A stretch of 38,189 bases of DNA from Candidatus Gastranaerophilales bacterium. Lineage in GTDB: Bacteria; Cyanobacteriota; Vampirovibrionia; Gastranaerophilales; Gastranaerophilaceae. The notes under the pieces were generated by a model. That model saw nothing but the letters and a program-made list of their open reading frames with translations, did no database searches and was not told where the DNA came from. Of this stretch, positions 7,875 through 15,726 are shown piece after piece. The position numbers were made by a program, and so were the translations under genes. Each line of letters starts with the position of its first letter. Position 1 is the stretch's first letter. Where the stretch lies: assembly GCA_947624935.1 (NCBI GenBank), contig CANQML010000008.1, positions 1-38,189 of the forward strand, written 5' to 3'.

Positions 7875-8612
7875 ATGAGTTTCATGGTTCATAGCTTTGA
7901 GCGAGTTTTAAAAATCCTTGAACTTGGTAATCGCTTTGATCTTTGCTCTAGTGCGCTTGCAAGAGAACTCAACTGCACAAAAAGAACGGCTCAACGATAT
8001 ATGTATGAATTAGAGAATGATGGGTACTTATATTCCGTTGGTGCAAAGTTTTTTAAAGGCGATACCTATTTTTTATTAACAGATAAATCTAAAAAATTAC
8101 TCGGAATCAACATGACAGACAATCAAAAAATTGAATTGGCACAAGCACCTCAAGTTGAGTGCAAACAGTGTCTAAATTGCTCGGGCTGGGTACCACCGCT
8201 TACGGATTGGGATGTGATGCAAAGCGGGTATAGCGATGAGCAGCTTTATCCTGAATCAAAGCACTTCGATTTAACCATTGAGCAGATGCGTCAGATTTTA
8301 GATAACGCACCTGATGGTTCTACAGGTTTTATGAATGTAGAGGATGATAAATATAACTGCTATGTAAAGTTTACACCTGAGTGGTCCAAGCAGAATAAGC
8401 ATGCATATTGGGCTAAGGATGTATTAACCGGAGAATACAGATGGTCTTTTATGGCCAATATGTTTGGCGGCCATGATCTTACTTGTGGGCTTATTGAGTT
8501 ATCGGATCTTCAAAAGCACGTTGATCAATATGTAGAACAAAAACCAAAGCAAGAGCTTGAAGTCTTAGATATGCACGATGTGCCGTGTACTACGATTGTG
8601 GTTGAGGGGTGA
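7875..8612 (+). CDS. HTH-domain protein with unknown C-terminal region
   Basis: 'CSSALARELNCTKRTAQRYMYELENDGYL' HTH; internal Met at the domain junction. Confidence 0.6.
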   Translation: MSFMVHSFERVLKILELGNRFDLCSSALARELNCTKRTAQRYMYELENDGYLYSVGAKFFKGDTYFLLTDKSKKLLGINMTDNQKIELAQAPQVECKQCLNCSGWVPPLTDWDVMQSGYSDEQLYPESKHFDLTIEQMRQILDNAPDGSTGFMNVEDDKYNCYVKFTPEWSKQNKHAYWAKDVLTGEYRWSFMANMFGGHDLTCGLIELSDLQKHVDQYVEQKPKQELEVLDMHDVPCTTIVVEG

Positions 8613-8616
8613 TGTG

Positions 8617-9195
8617 ATGAATGAGAAAGCCAAATTTGTGCAAATGAGCTGCGATTTTTACGACCAGCACTCTGAAAGTGATAAGCAATGGTTTGTCCGC
8701 AACTATGACCAATGCGATGAGCCACATCAAAAAGACAATATTTGTATGTATCAATGGCAATTCCCATTGTATGTGCTGCGCTCTCAACAGGCTGAGATTG
8801 ATCAGCTGAAAGAAAAAAATAAGGCTTTGGTTAATGCTTTAGTGAATACCAATGCTGAAAAGGCAATGTGGGCACATGATTGTTGGGATAAGGCAGAGCG
8901 TTTGGCTGAATACTGCTCAATGCTTATGTCGAGTGATTCTGAATTAGCTGTTTCGTGCTTCAAAAAAGAAAAGCGAATTGAGCATCTTGATAAGCAGCAT
9001 TCCGAACTTCACGAAGAGCATACCGAGCTGTTGGCTTTCAATGAAACGCTTGATCGCAAGTATAAGGCAGCTGAAAAACAGGCTGAAAAATACAAATTTA
9101 AGGTCGATATGATTGCTGACTTGCTGCGTGATAGCTCAGATCAAGAATTAACACTGAAAGCCATTAAAACTGTGATTGAGCGAGTTATGGAATGA
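8617..9195 (+). CDS. hypothetical coiled-coil protein
   Basis: Start taken at MNEKAKF; heptad-rich sequence. Confidence 0.55.
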   Translation: MNEKAKFVQMSCDFYDQHSESDKQWFVRNYDQCDEPHQKDNICMYQWQFPLYVLRSQQAEIDQLKEKNKALVNALVNTNAEKAMWAHDCWDKAERLAEYCSMLMSSDSELAVSCFKKEKRIEHLDKQHSELHEEHTELLAFNETLDRKYKAAEKQAEKYKFKVDMIADLLRDSSDQELTLKAIKTVIERVME

Positions 9196-9599
9196 CCACC
9201 GTTTCACAAGCAACTTACAAAGCTTTGTACAGTAAGAAAGGCAAAGGTAAGGCTAAAACGCAACGTAAGCGCCGTGGCGTGAAAGTTGAAAGCGTGGGTG
9301 AGTCAACACTTGCCCAGCAGTTAAAAGCTTTAAAAATCGAATTTGAGCGCGAATTTCAGTTTTGTGAATCAAGAAAATGGCGCTCTGATTTTCATATCAC
9401 TGGCACAAAGCTATTGATTGAAGTTGAAGGGGGGATTTGGTCAGGTGGTCGTCATACAAGGGGTAAAGGCTACTTGGGGGATATGGAAAAGTATAACGAA
9501 GCCACGGCGCTTAGCTATCAACTCTTAAGATTCAGCACTGAGCAAGTTAAATCAGGTTTTGCAGTTAAAAAAATTGAACAGGTTTTAGAGGGTAAATAA
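9192..9599 (+). CDS. PD-(D/E)XK-like phage endonuclease
   Basis: 'RKWRSDFHITGTKLLIEVEGGIW' resembles D...ExE of restriction-endonuclease-like folds. Confidence 0.6.
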   Translation: MTTVSQATYKALYSKKGKGKAKTQRKRRGVKVESVGESTLAQQLKALKIEFEREFQFCESRKWRSDFHITGTKLLIEVEGGIWSGGRHTRGKGYLGDMEKYNEATALSYQLLRFSTEQVKSGFAVKKIEQVLEGK

Positions 9600-10334
9600 A
9601 TGTTAGTTGAAAAATTGGATTTTTTAGAATTGTTGCGCGTATCAATTGCACATGGAGCTGCAAATAATGGAAAGATGCCGAAAGATGTAATTTTGGGTGA
9701 GCTTGCTTTACTGGATTCAACTGCACAGATGTGGGCGGAGTTATTAGTGGAAAAGGTTGACTTTGAGCGTATTGCATTAATTACAGAGGCTAAAAAGGTG
9801 TATGAAACCAATATTGTGAATGGGGTTGAAGTAAAAAAACGTATTGATGATATACCAGGTAAAGTTGAGTTTGCTAAGGGTGGGGTTAATTCAGCTAACT
9901 TCTTCAAGATTAGAAACAAATTGGCGGTAAAAATCCATAAAGTTATGATTCAGGATAATTTTAAGCCAAACAATGTGCAGGGTGATTTGTCTAATGTGGC
10001 AAAGGGTCTTGCTGAAGTGGTTTTACGGAATCGACTTTTTGTAAAAGCTATGTGTGCAAAATGCCAAGGCTTAGGTCGTCTTGAGAAGTTTAATGGCGAT
10101 ATGCATGCAGGTGAGGAGCGTTGTACTAAGTGTGATGGTTATGGAAAGCGACCATATACGCTAAATGAAAAAATAAACATAGCTAAGCTTAAGGTGTCAA
10201 AGTCTGGGTATGTTGAGCGATATTTTAAATACGAAGAACTTGGTGAAGGTGTGGTTATGGGGTGGGAGGATAAAATCAGAAGCCGCATAGCAAAATCTTT
10301 TCATTTTAAAGAAGAAGAGTTAGCTTTGTCTTGA
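9600..10334 (+). CDS. putative antitermination protein Q-like
   Basis: Zinc-finger-like 'CAKCQGLGR...CTKCDGYGKRP'; last gene before a pR'-like promoter and terminator. Confidence 0.55.
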   Translation: MLVEKLDFLELLRVSIAHGAANNGKMPKDVILGELALLDSTAQMWAELLVEKVDFERIALITEAKKVYETNIVNGVEVKKRIDDIPGKVEFAKGGVNSANFFKIRNKLAVKIHKVMIQDNFKPNNVQGDLSNVAKGLAEVVLRNRLFVKAMCAKCQGLGRLEKFNGDMHAGEERCTKCDGYGKRPYTLNEKINIAKLKVSKSGYVERYFKYEELGEGVVMGWEDKIRSRIAKSFHFKEEELALS

Positions 10335-10359
10335 CGTAGACAGAACACTTGTGTATAAA
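10331..10359 (+). promoter_or_regulatory. pR'-like late promoter
   Basis: TTGACG (10331-10336)-N17-TATAAA (10354-10359); -35 overlaps the Q-like stop codon. Confidence 0.7.
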
Positions 10360-10403
10360 TATTATCAAAATGGGCGTTCTATTAACTGACCGCCAGTAAA
10401 TCC

Positions 10404-10437
10404 AAAAGCTCACCAAACGGTGGGCTTTTTTATTGCC
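10404..10437 (+). terminator. tR'-like terminator with TTTTTTATTGCC tail
   Basis: AAAAGCTCACC-AAAC-GGTGGGCTTTTTT hairpin. Confidence 0.7.
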
Positions 10438-10465
10438 TAAACAAAATAAAGACGAGTAAATTAGA

Positions 10466-10774
10466 ATGTCAAAAGCTGTAACTGAAGAAGAATTGCAAGA
10501 AAAATCAGTAGCACCTCGCGTGACTAAAGATCGTATCGGTGACTTGTTGGATCGTGTGCAAGTGCATACAACAACGTGTCAAACGCCTGTACCTCATGTG
10601 CTTGCTGTTGCGTGGCTTGATGATAAATTTCATTTAGGCACAGCGATTTCAAAAAGTGTAAATCCTGAAAATTTTGATGAAGAAATTGGTATTGGTTACG
10701 CCACATCAGATGTCTTACAACAAGCAGAAAATAAACTCTGGGAACTGGAAGGTTTTCGCCTTTATAGCGCTTAA
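10466..10774 (+). CDS. Gp49-like phage protein (copy 1)
   Basis: 'APRVTKDRIGDLLDRVQ...SVNPENFDEEIGIGYATSDVLQQAENKLWELEGF'. Confidence 0.75.
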   Translation: MSKAVTEEELQEKSVAPRVTKDRIGDLLDRVQVHTTTCQTPVPHVLAVAWLDDKFHLGTAISKSVNPENFDEEIGIGYATSDVLQQAENKLWELEGFRLYSA

Positions 10775-10831
10775 GCTTTATTTTTAAATTGATAAAAGGG
10801 TGTGGGTAATACCACCCCCTTTTTTTAATAT

Positions 10832-10908
10832 GCGCTTGTAGCTCAGTTGGATAGAGCATCCGCCTTCTAAGCGGATGGTCACAGGTTCGAATCCTGTCAG
10901 GCGCGCCA
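10832..10908 (+). tRNA. tRNA-Arg (anticodon TCT) with encoded CCA
   Basis: 7-bp acceptor GCGCTTG/CAGGCGC, D-arm GCTC/GAGC, anticodon loop CTTCTAA, T-arm ACAGG TTCGAAT CCTGT, 3' GCCA. Confidence 0.95.
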
Positions 10909-11046
10909 AATTTTTATCCTTCCAGGAAGTGATGCAAATTAACTTAAATCCTTTTTTAACCACGAGTTTGAAAAGATTTTTTGGTTTGAGGTAGGACTCT
11001 GCATCATTTCACTAGAGTGATTTAACTACAAACGTCGGACAATATT

Positions 11047-11262
11047 ATGAGTAATTCGGAACATAAAGTATTACAACCACATGAACAGCGTGTAGTCGAA
11101 GAACGTGATCAATTAAAAGATCGCTTAGATAAGTTGCGTGATTTTTTGCAAAAAGGTCAGCCAAAATTTATTGATGAAAAAAATTGGGCTTTATTGAATG
11201 AACAGTGTGATGCAATGAATTGGTATTACACGATTCTTGATAGTCGTATTGAGTTATTTTAA
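11047..11262 (+). CDS. crAss001_48-related small protein
   Basis: 'QRVVEERDQLKDRLDKLRDFL...LLNEQCDAMNWYYTILDSRI'. Confidence 0.65.
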   Translation: MSNSEHKVLQPHEQRVVEERDQLKDRLDKLRDFLQKGQPKFIDEKNWALLNEQCDAMNWYYTILDSRIELF

Positions 11263-11272
11263 GGTGAACAAA

Positions 11273-11644
11273 ATGTCGAATGAACAACAAATTGAACAAG
11301 AAATTCAAGAAAAAGGCCTTAACGCACCACGTTTAACGCCTGAGCATATTGATTCAAAAGTGCGAGCAATTCGTTATGTAACGGGTGATGCTCCGATCGC
11401 TTATGCACATGAAGATTATTTTGCAAAAGAAGATAAGCACACACCTTGCTTAACAATCTGCATCCTGACCTTAGAAAACGGCTTTACCGTTACAGGTGAA
11501 AGTGCATGTGCCAGCCCTGAAAACTTCGATAAATTGATTGGGCAAAAAATTGCCTACCAAAATGCACGCGAAAAGATTTGGCAGTTGGAAGGTTATCTGC
11601 TTAAAGAAAAACTATATCAAGGCGAATTAGACAAACAGTTTTAA
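11273..11644 (+). CDS. Gp49-like phage protein (copy 2)
   Basis: 'APRLTPEHIDSKVRAIRYV...ASPENFDKLIGQKIAYQNAREKIWQLEGYLL'. Confidence 0.75.
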   Translation: MSNEQQIEQEIQEKGLNAPRLTPEHIDSKVRAIRYVTGDAPIAYAHEDYFAKEDKHTPCLTICILTLENGFTVTGESACASPENFDKLIGQKIAYQNAREKIWQLEGYLLKEKLYQGELDKQF

Positions 11645-11652
11645 TTTCCCTG

Positions 11653-11735
11653 AGCTCTTAGAAATAAGAGCTTTTTGCCGAACGGATTACGGCACATAAA
11701 ACCCTGCTGATTCTAGACACTCAGCAGGGTTTTTC
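11653..11735 (+). terminator. double terminator
   Basis: AGCTCTTA-GAAA-TAAGAGCTTTTT (11653-11677) and AAACCCTGCTGA-N10-TCAGCAGGGTTTTT (11698-11735). Confidence 0.75.
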
Positions 11736-11759
11736 TTTTCTTATTCTTAGAGATTTTTT

Positions 11760-12146
11760 ATGAAAACACTCATTGCAATTGGTTTGATTATAGCTACAGG
11801 TATTGTTGGTTGTTCACGCGAAGCCCAAATTGCTTCCCGAAATCTTTCGCATGCTGCTGATAACTTTGAAATTGATCGCCGTATCGTGTTTTACAACGGT
11901 ATTACTGGTGATTATGTTTTAACGATCGAGGGTAAGTGCTCGTTTGAACCAGTTGGCGAACGTAAGGTTGATGTGACCTGTAAAACAGGTGAATCGGAGT
12001 TTAAAAAGCATTCGTTAGGTATTTCGGACAATGTGACGTATTTCTCTGAGCAGCTTAACGCCAAGGGTGTAAGTGTGTATCAGTATAAAGTTGATTTTCG
12101 TCCAACAACTATTGTGCCGGATATTGATGTAAAGGTTCCTCATTAG
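11760..12146 (+). CDS. beta-sandwich-type lipoprotein
   Basis: Signal peptide with lipobox 'GIVGC'; beta-rich mature region. Confidence 0.65.
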   Translation: MKTLIAIGLIIATGIVGCSREAQIASRNLSHAADNFEIDRRIVFYNGITGDYVLTIEGKCSFEPVGERKVDVTCKTGESEFKKHSLGISDNVTYFSEQLNAKGVSVYQYKVDFRPTTIVPDIDVKVPH

Positions 12147-12177
12147 AGATTTAGCAACGTTTCCTCGGTTGGTTTAT

Positions 12178-12324
12178 ATGGCTTATATCGTTGTAGTAAG
12201 TGCTGGATTCTTAATTGGTTATGTGCTGTGTTTTAAACACTTTCGAGATGACATTACGCAAAGTAAGCCAATCAAGTTTGGTGATAGCGTCTATGTTGCA
12301 TCGAAAAAGAAAATAGAAAAGTAG
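12178..12324 (+). CDS. small single-TM protein
   Basis: MAYIVVVSAGFLIGYVLCFKHFRDDITQSKPIKFGDSVYVASKKKIEK. Confidence 0.5.
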   Translation: MAYIVVVSAGFLIGYVLCFKHFRDDITQSKPIKFGDSVYVASKKKIEK

Positions 12325-12331
12325 GTGCAAT

Positions 12332-12508
12332 ATGGTTGATAAAGTTGAAGCAAATCGAAATTTAAGTAATGCCCAAGCAATTGAAGCTGTATTGGTAAGC
12401 TTATTGAACAATCATGGTGGTAATGCTGAAAGTCTCCTAAAGGCCACTAAAACTAAATTACAAGATACTCGCAAGAAGATCGGTGGCTTAAAAGCCGTGC
12501 TCAAGTAG
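12332..12508 (+). CDS. small hypothetical protein
   Basis: 58 aa ORF (MVDKVEANRNLSNAQAIEAVLV...), tight operon spacing. Confidence 0.5.
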   Translation: MVDKVEANRNLSNAQAIEAVLVSLLNNHGGNAESLLKATKTKLQDTRKKIGGLKAVLK

Positions 12509-12516
12509 GTGGTGAT

Positions 12517-12675
12517 ATGGCTTGTAAATCCTGTGAAGAACGTCAACGCAAAATCATAAAGTGGACTGAAGATGCAAAAGCAAAAATTAAACTGCGAATC
12601 GCACAGCTTGTTAGTGCAACTCATCGAGCAGAACAACAAGCTAATCGAACAAAACAACCATCTGATTCAGATTAA
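12517..12675 (+). CDS. small Cys-containing hypothetical protein (MACKSCEERQRK...)
   Basis: 52 aa ORF preceded by an SD-like sequence. Confidence 0.5.
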   Translation: MACKSCEERQRKIIKWTEDAKAKIKLRIAQLVSATHRAEQQANRTKQPSDSD

Positions 12676-12775
12676 TAATGAGCAGAACGCTCAGATCAAT
12701 GAGCTACTGATCCACTTAGATGGTGGTGACGATGATGAAGATGCTTCACCTAAACCTAGATCGCTGGATGATTAA
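12572..12775 (+). CDS. N/Q-rich coiled-coil hypothetical protein overlapping the previous gene
   Basis: 67 aa; 'LIEQNNKLIEQNNHLIQINNEQNAQINELL'. Confidence 0.5.
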   Translation: MQKQKLNCESHSLLVQLIEQNNKLIEQNNHLIQINNEQNAQINELLIHLDGGDDDEDASPKPRSLDD

Positions 12776-12777
12776 AA

Positions 12778-13056
12778 ATGATTCCTCTCCTTAATAGAGA
12801 TACCGTTGTGGTTGGTGGTTTTACTCAGCCAACACGTTCTGAGAAACGCAAAGCTTTAGAGTTTGCGTTGGTTAGAGAAATTGAAAAGCATCTTGTAGGT
12901 CTTGATGTTAGTTACATCGCTATCGATCTAAAAGATGGTGTTGATGTTCGGGTGACATTAAATGAAGCTACCAAGATTGAAGACCAAACTACAAGCAAAA
13001 ACTCTAGTATTACCAAGATCATCAGTCAAGAATTGGGGGCAGGGACGCGGCGGTAG
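12778..13056 (+). CDS. hypothetical protein
   Basis: 92 aa ORF. Confidence 0.55.
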   Translation: MIPLLNRDTVVVGGFTQPTRSEKRKALEFALVREIEKHLVGLDVSYIAIDLKDGVDVRVTLNEATKIEDQTTSKNSSITKIISQELGAGTRR

Positions 13057-13252
13057 ACCATGGCGCAGGCTTAAGGCTGAGATTCATAAGCGTGATGATT
13101 GGACGTGTAAGTGCTGTGGTCGTGTGACGACAGAACTTGAGCTTGATCACATCGTCAATGTGGCTCAAGGTGGTACGGATGATGAGAAGAATCTACAAAG
13201 CTTATGTGTGCCTTGTCATAAGAAGAAAACCAGCAAGGAGAGTCGAGTATGA
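12962..13252 (+). CDS. HNH endonuclease (packaging-associated)
   Basis: 'CKCCGRVTTELELDHIVNVAQGGTDDEKNLQSLCVPCHKKKT'; just upstream of terS; exact start uncertain. Confidence 0.85.
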   Translation: MKLPRLKTKLQAKTLVLPRSSVKNWGQGRGGRPWRRLKAEIHKRDDWTCKCCGRVTTELELDHIVNVAQGGTDDEKNLQSLCVPCHKKKTSKESRV

Positions 13253-13401
13253 CTTGGGATGAGATTTTAATTCTTACAGTTGTTGTAGTCCTTCTTTTAT
13301 CTTTCTTGATATTCATTCTTTGGAGTTGGTATCGAGACTATAAGGCACGGAAATACCAGAAGAATAAACCAAGAATTCTAAATCCTTGGTCTGACTGGTG
13401 A
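13249..13401 (+). CDS. small single-TM protein
   Basis: MTWDEILILTVVVVLLLSFLIFILWSWYRDYKARKYQKNKPRILNPWSDW; ATGA overlap with the HNH stop. Confidence 0.5.
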   Translation: MTWDEILILTVVVVLLLSFLIFILWSWYRDYKARKYQKNKPRILNPWSDW

Positions 13402-13486
13402 CGGTGGGGGGAGTCAAAAAGTTTAAAACCCTGAGCCAGCGGACACCGCACCCTATCTCATTTATAAAAAAATTTCCCTTTTCAGC

Positions 13487-13537
13487 AAAAGTTAAAGCGA
13501 AAAGTTAAAAAGTTAAAGGTTAAAAGTTAAAGGTTAG
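13487..13537. repeat. (AA)AGTTAAAG iteron array upstream of terS
   Basis: GTTA(AA) cores at 13491, 13504, 13512, 13519, 13526, 13533. Confidence 0.6.
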
Positions 13538-13539
13538 TC

Positions 13540-14016
13540 ATGGCATTAAGTGAGAAAATGAGAAAATTTGCTCATGCCGTGGTTGACGGTATGACCAATA
13601 AAGACGCAGCAATTTCAGCAGGTTATGCAGAAAAAACAGCATCACAAGCAGGTTCGAAATTAAGAAAAGACCCTGAAGTCTGTGTTTATATTGAAAAGTT
13701 AAAGGCAGATAAAGAGGGTAAAAGTTTAACTTCTGAAAAACCAAAAGTTAAAGCTCAAAATACATCAAGTTATGAAGATGATGACCCATTTGAAGATTGG
13801 TTTACAACTGATGACCCGCTTGAATTTCTAATTGCTGTTATGAAAAACGGTGGTAATGAAATGATGCTTCGGGTGAATGCTGCCCGTGCTGCATTACCTT
13901 ATGTGCATGGTAAGGTTGCTGAAAAGGGTAAAAAAGAAACCAAGGCTGAAGAAGCTAAAAATAAAACCCATGGTGGTGGGAAATTTGGAACACTTGGTTC
14001 ACAAATGCGGAGCTAG
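13540..14016 (+). CDS. terS: terminase small subunit
   Basis: 'FAHAVVDGMTNKDAAISAGYAEKTASQAGSKLRKDPEVCVYIEKLK'. Confidence 0.85.
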   Translation: MALSEKMRKFAHAVVDGMTNKDAAISAGYAEKTASQAGSKLRKDPEVCVYIEKLKADKEGKSLTSEKPKVKAQNTSSYEDDDPFEDWFTTDDPLEFLIAVMKNGGNEMMLRVNAARAALPYVHGKVAEKGKKETKAEEAKNKTHGGGKFGTLGSQMRS

Positions 14017-14022
14017 TAATTT

Positions 14023-15726
14023 ATGTCAGCACAACTTCCAGAATGGACAACAGCTTGCCCAGACTGGGAGGAGCGTATTGTTGCTAAACAATCTTTAATG
14101 CCATGTAAGCCACTTTTCCCTGAAGTTGCGGACGTAGCAGAAAGAATCTTTAAAGAATTGATCCTAGTCGATGTAATTGGTAGCCCTAAAATGGGTGATA
14201 TTACACTTGATTGGGTAATTGAGTTTGTTCGTGCAATCTTTGGTGCTTACGATCCGGTACAGAAGAAGCGACTCATTCGTGAATTCTTCCTATTGATCAG
14301 TAAAAAAAATACGAAATCAACGATTGCTGCCGGTGTCATGATGACGGCATTGATCTTGAATGATCGTATGTCAGCAGAATTGATCCTATTGGCACCTACA
14401 AAAGAAGTTGCTGATAACTCATTTGTACCGATTCGTGACTTTATTCGTGCTGATCCTGAACTTTCGGAAATGTTTAATATTTCTGAGCACACCAAAACCG
14501 TAACCCACTTGGGTACCGGTGCTGTGCTTAAGGTGATTGCTGCTGAAAGTAATGCTGCTGCAGGTAAAAAAGCCACGATCATTTTGATTGATGAGATTTG
14601 GTTATTTGGTAAACGTGCCAATGCTGAATCGATGTTTCGTGAAGCAAAAGGTGGTTTGGCATCACGTCCTGAGGGATGTGTAATTTATCTGTCTACCATG
14701 TCAGATGAAGTGCCATGCGGTGTGTTTAAGCAGCTGCTTGATTATGCCCGTGATATTCGAGATGGCATCAAAGTCAATCCGCAGTTTTTACCGCTGATTT
14801 ATGAGTTTCCCGAGTGGATGCTTGAAGCTGGTGAGCATTTAAAGCCTGAAAACTTTTATGTGACTAATCCCAACTTGGGCGCATCGGTAGATATTGATTA
14901 TCTAATTAATGAGTTTGAAAAAGTACGTGATGCAGGTGAAGAGTCATTGCGTGATTTCTTAGCCAAACATTTAAACGTGCCGATTGGCTTAAACCTACGC
15001 GCAAATCGTTGGGCAGGTGCTGAGTATTGGCTTCAACAAGCAGATAAAAACATCACACTTGAGCACATGATTGAAATGTGCGATGTCATCACGCTTGGAA
15101 TTGATGGCGGCGGTCTTGATGACTTGCTCGGGTTTAGCGCTGTTGGTCGATTAAAAACAAACCCACGTATTTGGCTTACATGGTCAAGGGCTTGGTGCAA
15201 TAAAACTGCAGTCGAAAGACGTAAGGAAAATGCACCCAAGTATGCTGACTATGAAAAAGAGGGAAGCTTAACCATTGTTGAAAGAGTTGGTGATGATATT
15301 GACCAACTAGCGATATTGGCCAAGCAAGTTTATGACAGCGGAAAACTCGACAAAGTTGGGCTTGATCCGCTTGGTTTGGGTGGTTTACTCGATGGTTTGC
15401 TTGATGCGGGTATTCCTGAAGAAAAGTTGGTTGCAGTACCGCAGGGCTTTAAGTTGATGGGCTACATCATGACGACTGAGCGCAAGTTGGCGGAGGGCAA
15501 TCTTTTTCATGAGGGCCTTGAGCTGATGACTTGGTGTGTGGGTAATGCGCGCGCAGTGGTAAAAGGCAACGGCATGATGATCAGTAAACAAGAATCGGGC
15601 GTGGGCAAGATTGATCCATTGATTGCATTGTTTAACGCAGTTGCGCTGATGACGATGTGCGCTGATCAAGATAGTAAAACAACACTTTCAAGTCACTTGG
15701 AAAAATACGGGATTAGAAAATTGTAA
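14023..15726 (+). CDS. terL: terminase large subunit
   Basis: 'FFLLISKKNTKSTIAAGVMMTALIL', 'ATIILIDEIWLFGK'; 567 aa. Confidence 0.95.
   Translation: MSAQLPEWTTACPDWEERIVAKQSLMPCKPLFPEVADVAERIFKELILVDVIGSPKMGDITLDWVIEFVRAIFGAYDPVQKKRLIREFFLLISKKNTKSTIAAGVMMTALILNDRMSAELILLAPTKEVADNSFVPIRDFIRADPELSEMFNISEHTKTVTHLGTGAVLKVIAAESNAAAGKKATIILIDEIWLFGKRANAESMFREAKGGLASRPEGCVIYLSTMSDEVPCGVFKQLLDYARDIRDGIKVNPQFLPLIYEFPEWMLEAGEHLKPENFYVTNPNLGASVDIDYLINEFEKVRDAGEESLRDFLAKHLNVPIGLNLRANRWAGAEYWLQQADKNITLEHMIEMCDVITLGIDGGGLDDLLGFSAVGRLKTNPRIWLTWSRAWCNKTAVERRKENAPKYADYEKEGSLTIVERVGDDIDQLAILAKQVYDSGKLDKVGLDPLGLGGLLDGLLDAGIPEEKLVAVPQGFKLMGYIMTTERKLAEGNLFHEGLELMTWCVGNARAVVKGNGMMISKQESGVGKIDPLIALFNAVALMTMCADQDSKTTLSSHLEKYGIRKL

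Noticed and set aside
10832-10908. tRNA as the integration site
   Set aside because: It lies deep inside the phage between Q and the late genes; the edge repeats and integrase are at the ends
14247-14621. Antisense ORF within terL
   Set aside because: Opposite to a clearly conserved coding frame, no promoter or RBS evidence
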